Source of the DNA: Polyodon spathula
Taxonomy: Eukaryota; Chordata; Actinopteri; Acipenseriformes; Polyodontidae
Assembly: GCF_017654505.1 (NCBI RefSeq)
Contig: NC_054534.1
Location: 28,327,689-28,391,688 of the forward strand
Length of the DNA stretch: 64,000 nt
Direction: 5' to 3'
A model generated the notes under the pieces. That model saw nothing but the letters and a program-made list of their open reading frames with translations. It was not told where the DNA came from and did not search any database. Position 1 is the stretch's first letter. Every line of letters starts with the position of its first letter. A program made the translations under genes and the position numbers. This document shows, piece by piece, positions 1-11,838 of this stretch.

Positions 1-584
1 ACGATTGGTGAAAACATGTGCTAGCAGGCATATGCTTACATGAATTGGCTGCATCTGTGTTACAGAAGTTTTATACACTTTAGCTCCAAGTATGCATGTT
101 TAGCTATCTTAATATATGAATGCATGGGGGGGGTGGGGACCTAAATACATTTAAAAGACGGGTCGGCAGAATTATGACTGGTGATTTATTATAGCAGCGG
201 CTCTACCACTCCAGTTTGAAACTTACTGTTACTTATTTATTGACTTTAAAACAGTTCTGATGACCTCTGGTGGTTATATGGCTGCATATTAAAGTACATA
301 GTTCAACATTTCAGGCTTAACTGTACTGTATTTGTACAGAACTTTCCTGCTTCCTTTACACTTATTTAGCAGTATTACTGAAAACATGATCCTAGTTGTC
401 TCCCCTACTATTTTTTTTTTTTTTTTTTAGAAAACAAACTTTGTTAACAAATAAGATAACATATCAACCAGAAATTCTAGCTGGGTAAAAGGAGGTATCC
501 AGGTGCAATGTCTCATTGTGGACCGCACATATTTGTATTTGGTTTTATGTGAATTTACATTACTTGTATTATTCTCATGGTTCC

Positions 585-1225
585 TGTCACAGACACTGTC
601 GAAGTGGGCGGTGTCAGACCCAGGAAAAAGAATGAACACAAAGACAGATTATGTGAAATGACGCTTGCTTGCGCCGGTTTATTGTAAATAAAAGGTTTAA
701 ACATAAAAACAGAAACAGGACACGGCACTGGTAGCCAAAATAAAAGAAACAAAAACAGACTAATACTTAACAAAAACGGTGAGAAGCTAGACACACAAAC
801 AAACAAGATGTGTTTTAAATAAACAAGTATCGTGCTGGTCCCACCAGCACGTAATAGCAATTGAAATATTTAATTCTCCTACCCTCTCTCCCGTTCTCCA
901 CTCACCGAACACCCAACCGCGAGTATGTGACAACGTGCATCTATATATACTGTTGTGCTGGGATTCAATTACCAATTAATTATTCACTTGAATCCCAGCA
1001 CGTGAATTAATAAAGTGCAATTCCCCGTGCTCACATATTACTACATTTTACTTGCACGTGAAGTGCTGTGCAATCCTCGTGCCTAAATACACATATACAT
1101 TTTTAAACACTCGTGTTACACAGACCCGTTTATATCCCGTATACCAATGTCTATACACCAACATGTAAACACACCACACGCAACACATAACAGATAATAT
1201 ACACAGGGGCGGGCACTTTGTCACA
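585..1225 (-). mobile_element. Solo LTR with 5-bp target duplication GTTCC
   Basis: Read on the minus strand this 641-bp unit begins TGTGACAAAGTGCCCGCCCC and ends GTGTCTGTGACA, the TG...CA ends of an LTR. GTTCC stands directly on both sides (580-584 and 1226-1230), a perfect 5-bp target duplication as made by Gypsy-type integrases. An AATAAA-type signal (ACAATAAACC on the minus strand) lies about 85 bp before the 3' end. No internal region is present, so it is a solo LTR left by LTR-LTR recombination. Confidence 0.85.
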
Positions 1226-1426
1226 GTTCCCAACAAGCAATCAAAAAACTAATGTGCAGTATGTGCAAAAGTCAATCACAAAACCTGAAGGTTTTCTTTT
1301 CTGAACGAATAGTTCTTAGAACAATAGAACAGTATAGAACAAGTTTAACAGGGGACAAAAATTGATGTAAATGTATTTTTGTGAATTAATTGTTTTTCAG
1401 GAATGGATGAATACCGACTTCGTACT

Positions 1427-2293
1427 CTACTTCAGAGCTGAAATCATAGTGGACTTCTTGGAATCAGGGCACAGCTTTCGATGCTGAGAAACAACTTGAA
1501 GCAAGACCTGCTTTTGTTCCTTGTTGCGAGTTAGGTAGTCACTAAACTCTTGAATCAGACTGTTTCTGACTTTTGAATTGACCACCTTTAATCCCTTGAC
1601 AATTTTCAGGGCAGCTCCATAGTCACTGTCCTGAAGCCAAACAACTGGATCCTTGTGGAGGAAGTCTTCCGGGAGACCCAAGGCACTGAAGAAACCATTA
1701 GTGTGTTGTATGACAAATGCACTGGGCTTCCTGGTCACTCCAAGATCAGAAAGCTGCAGCTTGATCCTCTTCAGCAGAGCCTTTGTTCCTTTGACCTCCT
1801 CTAGTGCTTTCAGCATGGCTTTTCTCACTGAGAGGGACAAATGGTTTAAAGAACGTTAGGTCAATCAGCTCCTCACTCAAGGATCATGCGCCCTAATAAT
1901 TTCTGAATGGCACCATCAGGGACACCTTTGTTGATTTTGGAATACTTCTGGAGCCTTCCAAGAACTTCAGGCCATTCAGTTGGGCCGAAGTAGCTACTGG
2001 AGCAGACAGCCAGGCTTGGATGTAACCCCCTGCAATGGGGAAGCAAAGGAGTTCACAAAGTCCATTCTCCTCTTTTGCTGTGACCTTGAATAAAACCTGA
2101 AGATCTTGAAGCCATACAGCAGGCGTACCATCCATTGTGCTCTATGATGTCCTACTGGAGCTCGGAAGCGAATTCCTCCAGGAGGCACGCCACCCAAGAA
2201 GATGATGGTCAGAGGAAGCAGTTCGTGATAATCTGCTCTTGGTTGTATTTCTTTAAGCTGTTGTTGGGAGAAGGTAAGAACTTCTTCTTTCAT
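1427..2293 (-). pseudogene. Decayed copy of an uncharacterised repeat-associated protein
   Basis: Three consecutive minus-strand reading frames carry parts of one protein. First, 2293-1994 has DYHELLPLTIIFLGGVPPGG then FRAPVGHHRAQWM. Next, about 2135-1893 has TAKEENGLCELLCFPIAGGY and IQAWLSAPVATSAQLNGLKF. Last, 1840-1427 has FFSALGLPEDFLHKDP, ALKIVKGLKVVNSKVRN and EQKQVLLQVVSQHRKLCPDS. I recall a multi-copy protein family of unknown function in invertebrate and fish genomes with this order of blocks (a 'FLGG-PP...PG..HHARWM' start and a 'LLQVVA.HR..FPD..K' end), but cannot name it or confirm it here. Frameshifts break the copy and no intron boundary is evident. It is probably carried by a transposable element; no terminal repeats were found. 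Function unknown. Confidence 0.55.
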
Positions 2294-2697
2294 GTCGTCT
2301 GTGATCTTCTAAGTCAATTCCTTGTCATCCAATCTTGTCTAAAACTTGGCTTCACAGAAATGTTGTTTGTGAATTAGGTAAGGGAAATGTAATTAAAATA
2401 AAACAAACACGCAGGGATTTTAAAAAAACATTTAAATAAATAATTGAACCCAGGTAGCGACGTGAGAGGGCCACACACTTCCTATGAGCAGTCACATGGA
2501 CTATTGCAAGGGAGAAGGGAAAGGTGCATATCAAGCAAAAATAGTACAAACTTAAAGGTTGATGAGGCACCTCTAAATACAATCCAATACTGATGAACTT
2601 TTACAGGGGGTAGTTTTTCACCAATTGAAAAAAAAATAGCGATGAGAGGTCAAGATTTAATAGCTTCATGTTTTACCATATCTATAGGAACCACCCT

Positions 2698-2730
2698 AAT
2701 GTGTGTGTGTGTATGTATGTATGTATGTAT
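2698..2730. repeat. (TG)n / (TATG)n microsatellite
   Basis: GT dinucleotides run into GTAT tetranucleotides directly before the LTR-like repeat that starts at 2731. Confidence 0.9.
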
Positions 2731-3239
2731 TGTAAGATGGCAGGGAGAGGGTCAGATTCCTCCCTGCCTAAAAACATGTGCAAATGCATGTTTTGTTTAA
2801 TTTAATTGCTTTTGTTTAATTTGTTGGTTTAATTGTATTGTTTGTTAATTGTTAATTATCCCCTGCACCTGGAGGTAATTGTAAATTTGAACAAGCTGCA
2901 GGATATTTATTATTAAAGAGTGCAGCCACTTTATTCTGGGCTGCTGCTGTGGACTGAAGAGCCTGACTGGAAGTCACAAGGTCTGTTTAAAACCTATGTT
3001 CTTCTATTAGAGAAGTTGGTGTTTTGTTTTTGTGTTCTATGTAAGCTAAACAGCTTAGCTGTCCTGCGTGTTAGTCAGGGACCTGCATATGTTTAGTTAG
3101 TGCTCTGAGGGAGCTAGGGTTAGGGTTGTGAATAAGTGTGCATATGTGCTAAAAATCAAAGACTTTTATTTCTGAGTCATGGGTTCTAAAGGGGCATGAA
3201 CCCAAACTACGGCTAAGCTGATTAGTGTTTTATATATAT
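2731..3239 (+). mobile_element. LTR-like repeat, copy 1
   Basis: Begins TGTAAGATGGCAGGGAGAGG, has the AACATGTGCAAATGCA word and a short AT-rich promoter-like middle, then GCTTAGCTGTCCTGCGTG. The same ordered blocks recur in the next unit from 3240, and more weakly in the LTR at 63639 (GGCTTAGCCGTC). It ends near an (TA)n run at 3230. Two TTAGGG-like words near 3117-3126 are part of it, not telomeric DNA. Its 3' boundary is uncertain. Confidence 0.55.
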
Positions 3240-3500
3240 ATAAGGTGACAAGGGGCGGGGTCAAATTTCTCCCTGCATTAAAACATGTGCAAATGCACAT
3301 TTTCTTTAATTGTTTTTGTTTAATTTAATTGTATTTGTTAATTATCCCCTGAAGGTAATTGTAAATTTGAACCAGGTGCTGGGTATTTAAAGAGTGCAGC
3401 CAGTTTGTTATGTAGTGTGGATGTAGAGTGAAGAGCTCGATTGTTGGTGCAGATATAAAAGTAAAACCTATGTTTTGGTTTAAAAGATTTTGTTAGTGTG
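3240..3500 (+). mobile_element. LTR-like repeat, copy 2, 5' part (split by nested Gypsy)
   Basis: Starts AGGTGACAAGGGGCGGGGTC and repeats the blocks of copy 1 (AACATGTGCAAATGCAC, the TTATCCCCTGAAGGTAATTG region, AAAGAGTGCAGCCA). It is interrupted at 3500 by a Gypsy LTR and resumes at 5579. It lies head to tail with copy 1, either as a tandem duplication or as two LTRs with the interior lost. Confidence 0.6.
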
Positions 3501-4176
3501 TGTGACAGATAATGAGTTCTGGTGATAAATCTCCCTCCTGACCAGTGAGGGCGCTAAAGAACTGGAGAAGTATCTGGAAGGGCTGGCCTGACGGTTAGTT
3601 TCCAGGACCGGGAAGTCGGTCAGCCTGGAAAGAAACTAGACTCTGTTGTAAGACCATATTGACCTGAAAGGTAACGAGGGGCAGCTGCAAGCAATAATGC
3701 AGCTGCAACCGTTTACCAAGATGCAGGATTACATATAGGAGCCAGGGTAACGCTGACCTTTTCCTTCATTTGTGTAAATGCTTGGAGAGAGAGAGAAGGA
3801 CCGAGAGACGAGACGAGCTCTCGTTGTGGTAAAGAATTACGTGTTTGTCTTTGTAATTGTCTGTTTACCACCAGATAGTTAAAGCACATCCAGAGCTGTT
3901 GCCGAGGGTCAGCACTATCCGGATCACCACTGCACTACCGTCGCAAAAATACCTGTGTTTGCACTCCCCACCAGTATGACTGCACTCGCCCAGGACTGGT
4001 GACTTTGTTCGGGACTGTGCCCTGTTTTGTTATCCCTGTGCCTTGCACATTGTTGTGTATTGCCAGGGATTTATTATTTCCAGGTCACCAGACCTGGAAT
4101 ACAATAAAAGCACTTCACCAGATTACAATTGTCTGCCTGTCACTCCTGCACCTCATCACCGATACACCTGTTCCTC
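3501..4176 (+). repeat. 5' LTR of the nested Gypsy element
   Basis: Matches the 3' LTR from TGTGACA up to CACCTGTTCCTCA with scattered substitutions and small indels. It lacks the last 20 or so bases (ACTTTGCCACA) found at the 3' LTR end, so the LTR/primer-site junction has been deleted. The poly(A) signal is near 4103. Confidence 0.8.
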
Positions 4177-4223
4177 AGTTGGGACCCTGCCTGATCGGGT
4201 AGGCTCAGGCAGCCTACCAAGCC

Positions 4224-4591
4224 ATGAGCGACCATCACGCCACCAACAACGACCTGGTCAAACGGGCTATCCTCCGCCGTCTTAACATAACCACGGAGAC
4301 CCACCGGGCGCAGTTCCGAGAATATTGGAGACACACCCCAGGGTGGTTGCAGAGTGGTTGTGAGACCACATGGTACATTGGCTGACCCCCGGGAAGAAGA
4401 CCGCCCAACAGATGGGGGAATCCATTGTGGTAGAACAATTCTGCCATGTCGGCACCGAAACCCAGGAGTGGATACGGCGCCACAACCATGACACCCTGGA
4501 GGAGGAAATCAAATTGGCCAAAGATTTCGAAGACTCCCTGACTTCTGCCCAGGTCGGGATACTGTTGGTCCCTGCCCTTCACAGTAGTTGA
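4224..4591 (+). pseudogene. Gag remnant with SCAN-like domain
   Basis: The ATG at 4224 opens MSDHHATNNDLVKRAILRRL and continues through THRAQFREYWRHTPGW before a stop at about 4384. A second frame from about 4370 continues with WLTPGKKTAQQMGESIVVEQ, FCHVGTETQEWIRRHNHDTL and EEEIKLAKDFEDSL. The order W-L-P, then VxEQF, then W(I/V)RxH, then EEAxxLAxDF is the SCAN fold consensus. SCAN domains derive from the capsid C-terminal part of Gag of Gmr1-like Gypsy elements, which fits this location between LTRs. A frameshift near 4370-4384 and the lack of downstream pol make it non-functional. Confidence 0.7.
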
Positions 4592-4895
4592 CCTCTCCCT
4601 CCCTCTCCTCCAACACCACCACCCTCGTTCCCGGGGCCTGGTGGGAGAGTGCTGGGATGGTAACAAACGGCAGTCGAATGGAGTGGGAACGCAGTGTGAC
4701 CGAGAGGGAGAGGTTACTAGGCCAGCTAGGGCGGAGGTTATTCCAGCCCCTCTCTGTACCGGACCTGTGGTACTCGAGCACGGACATAGTGTGGGACCAA
4801 CATAACGACTGGTCACTGGTGCACATCTGGGGGCAGGTCCGGTCTATTGAAGGTAAGGATGTTGATGGTGCTAGTATATCCACACTTGGTGTGTG

Positions 4896-5573
4896 TGTGA
4901 CACAAAGATAATGAGTTCTGGTGATAAATCTCCCTCCTGACCTGTGAGGGCGCTAAAGAACGGGACGGGGAAGTCGGTCAGCCTGGAAAGAAGCGAGACT
5001 CAAGACTGTGTATTGACCTGAAAGGTAAACGAGGGGCAGCTGCAAGCAATAAGGCAGCTGCAACCATTTATCAAGATGTCCTGCGGGATTACATGTATGT
5101 GGCAGAGCAACGCTGATCTTTTCCTTAGTTTGGGTAAACTCTTGGAGAAAGAAGGACCGAGAGAGGAGCTCTTGTGAAAGAATTACATGTTGTGTATTGT
5201 TGTGTCTGTCTTTGTAATTGTCTGTGTTTACACCACCAGACAGTTAAAGCACATCCGGTGCTGTCACAAAGGGTCAGCTCTATCCAGATAACCACTGCAC
5301 TACCGTCATGAAAATCCCCGTGTTTGCACTGACCACCAGCACGACTGCACTCACCCAGGACTGGTGACCGCGTGTTCGTTTTGTTCGGGACTGTGCCCTG
5401 TTTTGTTATCCCTGTGCCTTGCACATTGTGTATTGCCGGGGATTTATTACTTGACGGTCGCCAGACCTGGAATACAATAAAAGCACTTTTCACCGGATTA
5501 CAATTGTCTGCCTGTCACTCCTGCACCGCATCACCACTACACCTGTTCCTCATTCACCAGCCACTTTGCCACA
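4896..5573 (+). repeat. 3' LTR of the nested Gypsy element
   Basis: A complete LTR running TGTGACA...TGCCACA with AATAAAAGCAC near 5476, followed by the GTGTG target duplication at 5574-5578. The solo LTR at 20156 has the same start and end words and belongs to the same broad family. Confidence 0.85.
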
Positions 5574-5578
5574 GTGTG

Positions 5579-5690
5579 TTGTGGTGTTTGGCAGGTAAAC
5601 AGTGTAGCTGTCCTGCTTGTTAGTCAGGGGCCTGCCAATGTTAGTGCTCCGAGGCACGAGCCCAAATTACAGCCAGTTTAACTTATATAT
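5579..5690 (+). mobile_element. LTR-like repeat, copy 2, 3' part
   Basis: Continues copy 2 beyond the nested insertion: GTGTAGCTGTCCTGCTTGTT, CAGGGGCCTGCCAATG and TTAGTGCTCCGAGG line up with copy 1 at about 3048-3110. It ends in a short (TA)n near 5690, as copy 1 does. Confidence 0.6.
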
Positions 5691-8501
5691 ATTAAGTAAT
5701 TTCGTTATTATAAATGCATAGAACAGTCATTTGTAAGTAGGTGTCTATATAATACTCAAATGTATTAATCAATGTTCAGTATACTGGTTCATGATTAACT
5801 ATTTTAAATGTCTCTTTTGTCTTGTGCTAATTTGAAGCTTACAAACAACAAATTATATTTCTCCTGTGGTGATTAAGGCAATGTTTCAAACTCTGCTGTA
5901 TCTGTAAATGTTGTCAATGCATGAAATGCATTCACTGTGATGTGGTTGCTAGGGGATAGTAGAATACACTGCTGTCAAGTTTTGGAATGCCTTGTATGTA
6001 ATGTCAGGTTTTGTTGTTGTTTTTTTTTTTTTTTTTTTTTTTAAATCAGTTGTCAGTAAGAAAGGTTTGCATTTTTAAAGCCTGACCCTGCTGCCCATTT
6101 ATTGATGGATTCCTTGTAATACATCTGTTTAATAGGCTTAAAGTAATATATTATTTGAACCATTGTATTCCCAGCTGTTTGGCAGAATACTGTATGTTGA
6201 CAAAAGGTAATAGATATTTTATAGCTGTATATGCTGAGTAAATATTTATACTTTACTGAAATCATTAACCATTCCAGCCTTTTAATTGTTTTTTTTCTTT
6301 GTTGCCTTTTTAAATTAAATATTAAGCCATCTGGAGTCCAATTTGCTTATGCGTCAATTATTTTACTGGACATGTATCTTATCACCTTGATCATATTTAC
6401 ATACTTTTAAGCTTATTTTTGTCATGATGTAGCTTGCCTAACTTTTTCACATCACTGGAACGTAGCCCTGCATTCACTTCACAACTTCATTAAATGACAA
6501 GGGGCTTTTATCACACCAAGGATATCGGGAACACTGTTTGAAGTATCTGTACTGCTGACAGTTCATATTTCACAGGTATGGCCTTTTTCAGTTATCTTCT
6601 GTAGCACTAACCACTTGTATTATAGAACTGTATCTATAGCAGACAGTGTGTGTATGTGTAATATATGTATATATAATGACAATTTGTATGGGCTAAACGC
6701 TACCTTATGTTCTAAACCTGTCTAGGAATGGAATTGACACACAGTTTTGCACATATTTCCCCAGTATTTCAACTATTCAATGTGTGACGTGACCAATGAC
6801 ATTGGTGACCAAAAACATAATGACATGGATCTAATGACTTAAGAAACAAGATTCCTATTAAAATCTGGGCCCGTTTCCTATATAGAAACATATAGTTTGA
6901 GTTTTCCCTCTGTGGGTGTGATCCACTCAATTTTACACTGCCAATGCTGTCATAATGATAGATGTACTGAAAATAGCACCAGACATTTGTTCTAAAAGCT
7001 CTGTTGTTCTCACTGCCCTGACATAAACACTAATCAAGAAGCCTACTTTTCACAAGTGCACAGGTGGCCATAGCAACCTTTCTGCTTTCTCTTGACTACA
7101 GTAAGGACTCAACCTCGGCACTTTTTTAGGCTTTTTGCAACGTATTTATATACTACTGTTACCTGGAAGGCTTGTGTTTTTTTTTTTTTTTTTTTTTTGT
7201 TTTTGTTTTTTTCATACTCTACTGCATGTTGACTGTCTGATAATCGAAAACTGAATAGGGGGTCCTGATTTTCAGGTTTCACTTTTTAGTAACATTAAAA
7301 TGCAATGTTAAGAATAACAAAAATTGGTTTATGTGCTTTATTGCTGCATGTACAATACTATATATCTCTTATTGGTTTGGAAAACGTCTTTGTATATTAG
7401 CTACACAATATTGGCTTTTTTTATATGCCATTTTCATGTGAAATAGTGTTTATACCTAATTACAAAAATACCATTCATAAGCAGCATACAGGCTTTATTG
7501 GGTTAATTCTGAATATCAGAACCCCTGCAGGTGATGTTGCTATGCTTCATAATATCCTCTTCATAATGGCTGCAATTATTTTATTTGTTTATTTTCTAAA
7601 TTAAAATGTTCCTGCAAAAAAAAAAAAAATCTAAACATTTTCTGTTGTGTGATGCTGAACTGTGTCAAGGTCCATTCACTACACTACCTCTGTCCTGTTA
7701 CTGGTATCAAAAAACACTCCATTCAATGACTGTAAATAACTAAAGCCATTAAGGTCTTGGCCTTCAGCAAGGTGACACTCAAACCATAGCTACCAAGGTT
7801 TCTAGGAAGTCACAGCTGCTGAGATAAAACAAACACAAAGGAACTTTTAAAGTCTACCATTCTATATTTGTCTTATGTACCCCATGCCAGATTTACACCA
7901 CACACTGTAGCAAAAATGTCACAGAAAATATATCACAGGAAACAAATAGTTTGGTGTGGTGAGTTGGTCCCTCTCTGTTAGCCTTAACAGGACAGCTGTA
8001 AGATGATTAGCCCTATGGAAAATATCACAAACAAAGCAAAACTCTAACAAACCAAACAGACAACAAAAAAATGAACATAGCTACACATACACAAGAAATA
8101 GTACAAATAGAGACAATGGAAATGCATGCGTGTCAAATTACAACGTGTGACCTGTTCACAAGTCAGCATCCCCACAGCCATTCAAAACACTGCCACAGGA
8201 TTTGACTTACAAATCACAAACAGTACTATTTACTATAAGAAATGCTCAGCTCAGTCTATTGGCACAACACAGACACATGCCTGTGGACAGTTTGACTCCA
8301 TACAAACTCCTGTCTTAGCATGACCGCAATCAACAACATTCAACTATCTCTGTTACATACTGGATAAAAGAACAGCAGCTCCCAGTTTATGTAATGGCAG
8401 ATGGCCCACAGAGAAGTAACTAAATAATATCAAACTCTAACCTGCAATCCAGTCAGCAAGCTGGGCGTTACATATAAGATCACCTGCACGCATCTCCTTT
8501 T

Positions 8502-8504
<3 letters not shown>

Positions 8505-8551
<47 letters not shown>
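8505..8551. repeat. (TA)n microsatellite
   Basis: About 23 uninterrupted TA units followed by a T run. Confidence 0.95.
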
Positions 8552-8559
<8 letters not shown>

Positions 8560-9331
8560 TTATAAATTGATTCACCAGCTTCCAATGTTTCCATGACAGT
8601 AAACTTCATTCACAGCCCTCAAGCGCTAATAGAGTCTCAATTAAAATCTGTTTGATGCCTACTTGACTAGACAGCATGTAATGATAATTTATATATTCAC
8701 ACCTGTGCAGACAAACCCTGCACAATCTTCTCACCTAACCACCCTGGGTTGGCGTTAACATCAAACCTCTTACGAATCTGAAGATGAGTAAATTAATACA
8801 TTACTGCTTAATGTACTTTCAAATTTAAATGAGCACACAGTTCAAACAAAACTATATTTAGTTTTTACCACTGGCAATTCTGAAATCATTCACGTGTTGT
8901 GAATAACATTACAAATTATCTGACGCTGACTGTGCATTTTTTTGCATGTATTGGAATGCCACCTAGTTCAGAAAAAGATATTAGTGTCTTGTCTAAGCAA
9001 GTCACTGGATGTTCTGTTTTGCAGTAAAAGATGACTTTCTATTGTCTATTCACTAGTCTAGCCTTCCTCTGCACTCTAAACCAAACCTATTTTCAGAGCC
9101 CAATTTATTTGCATCCAGCTGTAATCAAACTTCTTGATCTTTCCAAGTTGTCGCTACATATGACTCGTATACTTTCTTCAGCTACTACATATGACTCGTA
9201 TACTTTGTTTTGCTACTATGGTGCAGTAGGGTGCTTTAAATGAGATTCACCCTTTGGACAATTCAGATATAGTCCACAAAAAAGTAGAGGCATCTCTCAT
9301 ATTGTTATATTTACAGCATAATATACAGTAT

Positions 9332-9334
<3 letters not shown>

Positions 9335-9400
<66 letters not shown>
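9335..9400. repeat. (TA)n microsatellite
   Basis: About 33 uninterrupted AT units. The Tyr-Ile reading frames over it are artefacts. Confidence 0.95.
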
Positions 9401-9405
<5 letters not shown>

Positions 9406-10546
9406 TTTTGAATGACTACAACCCCTATACAGTATACTACAGTGTTCGGATGACATTGATAAACCACTAAAAGAGTCATCATGTCACCAGAAAGTTCATT
9501 CATAAAGTTTATATTTATTTAAAAAATTATTTAACAATTTATTTACAACAACATTTATTTTAAGCGCCTAATATATTAACAGATCTGTTTCATGATGACT
9601 TGACCCAAGACGTATAAATGTGTATATAGTTATTTCAGAAGACTTTATTTGCTTTTATTGTTCTTTACTCTTGCAGCTTAATCATTGACTTCTGTTCCCT
9701 ATCAGTGGGTCATTTGCTTTCATGTGACAAAAAAAGCACTAGGAGCTGGGAGTTTGTTTATGGCCTCCACTCCAAGCACCCTGATATCACTATTAGCGAG
9801 TCCATGAAAAGGGTAACTTTAAAAAAAAAAAAAAAATTTAAACTGTATCGCAGCGTGCCATTGAAAACACCTGGAATCTCTTTTATTAGGTGAATGTGTA
9901 TACAGAGGTCTCAAATCAGCCTGACAATAAAACAGCAAGTTGTAAGATGGGTAAAGTCGGTGTATAAAGGGGTGAGCAGAAGTGAAAGCACTATAGTGTT
10001 GATATGTAACTCCTGGAGAGAAGCTGGCATTCCTATAACTATATATGCACTGCTTTACAGTTAATATATGCATTACAAGCTCCAACTGCAAGTGTTTCTA
10101 ACTGTAACAAACCGTTACTTATTCCATTGGCACTTTCATTGAAAGAGGCCAAAGGTTGATGGCTGGAATTATGTTGTTTAAGTGACTGAGGTGTGTGCCC
10201 AGATTTGACTTGACGAAAACCGTACCAATACTGAGAGTAAAGCACAGTGGAAACTCTGTGTGTTACGATGGATGTCAGGAATGGAGTTTGTTTGTGATGT
10301 GTCGGGGGCGGGGCATACAGCAGATTAAACTGCCTCTCTAATTGGCTAAAAGATCCTCAGCAGTCTATAGTAAATGGTATAACATAGCAGCAAAATCCTT
10401 ACATAAAATTAACATGCAAACAAGATTATAAATGTTTTTTTTTTTTCCTTTTTCTTTTATTCATTTCATTAAATCCCCTTAACCAGTGAGGAAAGTTCCT
10501 AAAATACGAATCAGAAATTCTTTACATTGTGTCATTGAGTGGTTAA

Positions 10547-11838
10547 GGGGTAGATGTACTAAAGTGTTGCGTCATTCGCAATCATTGCAAACCACATGCA
10601 AACCAGTTGGAAGTGTAGCGTGAAATGTACTAAACCAACGCAATGCTGTATATTTAACAAATGCTTTGCAGCACAAGTTCTTATTTGCACTTTAGCCTTT
10701 ATTGAATAAGTAACTCTAGGTGATCCTGCAGAAATTCGCAAAAACAGGGTGGAGAGGGAGTGCAAATGAGGGATCAAAAATATTGCAATGAGATGTACTA
10801 AAGCTGCAGGCAATTGCAACACTTACAGTTGCATCAATTTGTTAAGAACTTTTGAAAGCACGTTTTAAACAGTTGCAATTGTTGCTGGAATTTCCCACAC
10901 TGCCTTTTCTCGTGTGTTGCCAGTTGTGCTCAATGCATTTTTGAAACGAACACCCAAGTACCTAATTTTCACTAAAGTCAGGGTGTACTTGCAAGCCTTG
11001 AAAACAAATTTCTATGAAATTTCTGGTTTTCCCAGCGTGTTGGGAGCAATAGACTGCATGTGCCATTAACCCCTCCAGCTCATTCTGAGCATCTGTATAG
11101 GATCATGACCATGTTAAAAATAATAATTCAAATAAAATAAAAAAACATTAAAATCATTGAGTTTCAATTTAAAATAAAGTACAAAAAGTGTGCTAGGTGT
11201 TTAATTGATTTTACTACTGTACTGTATAGGCCTACTGTACAGATTTATATTTTTACATAATGTAATGTGTAGCCTACCCAAAACACATTAGTGTTATTTC
11301 AGCACAAGGATTTATATAAAATACATCGAGAACTATAAATGTATGTGTATGCGATTTTATTGTTTTTAAACCCAACATCCTCCTTATTTCGGATGAACAT
11401 GTCTGGTTTAGCGAGGGGCTACTGTATGATTATGAAAAGCTTTCTGGGGGTGATGGTTGGGGCCCCACTATAGAATCTGATGGGATTAAACTGCCTTTCA
11501 TTTTTTTTTTATATATGACAGTATTAAAACAGCTAAAATGAAGATGGAACAGAATGCATTGTACAGATGACATTTACATTGAACAAAAACAATGTTATTT
11601 TGATTTTATCCTTCGGGCAATCTCTGCTGCAGCAAACCGCAACTCAGCTGCCGCTATTTTATTTGAAAAAATATCGCACAACTCTCACTAGAGAGCTTAC
11701 TAAGATGACGCAAAGAATATTTAAACATATTTTTTCTCGGTACATACGCCAAAATGTGCACTTTGTAAATTGTCGTAACAAAAATGCAAACTGCGTTATG
11801 TTTGCGCTGTGACTGGCCCATCTTAGTACATCGACCCC
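10547..11838 (+). mobile_element. PIF/Harbinger transposon remnant
   Basis: The ends are inverted: GGGGTAGATGTACTAA at 10547 and TTAGTACATCGACCCC ending 11838, each flanked by TAA (10544-10546 and 11839-11841), the 3-bp target duplication typical of PIF/Harbinger. Inside, codons 11010-11066 read FYEISGFPSVLGAIDCMCH, the conserved block around the first catalytic Asp of Harbinger (HARBI1-like) transposases. The 1.29-kb length is too short for an intact transposase plus the MYB-like partner, and the frame is broken around this block, so the copy is dead. Confidence 0.8.
11010..11066 (+). pseudogene. Harbinger transposase fragment (first DDE Asp block)
   Basis: Nineteen in-frame codons give GFPSVLGAIDC with flanking residues, the hallmark GFPxVxGxIDC of PIF/Harbinger transposases. 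The upstream LKRTPKYLIFTKVRVYLQAL reads as a weak continuation. A stop follows within two codons. The second and third catalytic residues were not found. Confidence 0.75.

Larger units (their letters stand above)
3501..5573 (+). mobile_element. Nested, internally deleted Gypsy-type LTR retrotransposon
   Basis: Two related LTRs (about 3501-4176 and 4896-5573) flank roughly 700 bp of internal sequence. Both start TGTGACA and share CTCCCTCCTGACC, GAGGGCGCTAAAGAAC and a late AATAAAAGCAC poly(A) signal. GTGTG precedes 3501 and follows 5573, so the whole unit made a 5-bp target duplication. The interior keeps only a Gag remnant; protease, reverse transcriptase, RNase H and integrase are absent, so it could only have moved with help from another element. 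It landed inside the LTR-like repeat that begins at 3240. Confidence 0.85.

Noticed and set aside
3113..3130. GGGTTAGGGTTG, telomere-like words
   Set aside because: Only about two units, inside an LTR-like repeat whose other copies lack them; not an interstitial telomere array.
9247..9503. Open frames of alternating Tyr-Ile over 9335-9400 and similar at 27329-27538 and 60386-60592
   Set aside because: They are read-through of (TA)n microsatellites, which contain no stop in some frames; there is no coding content.
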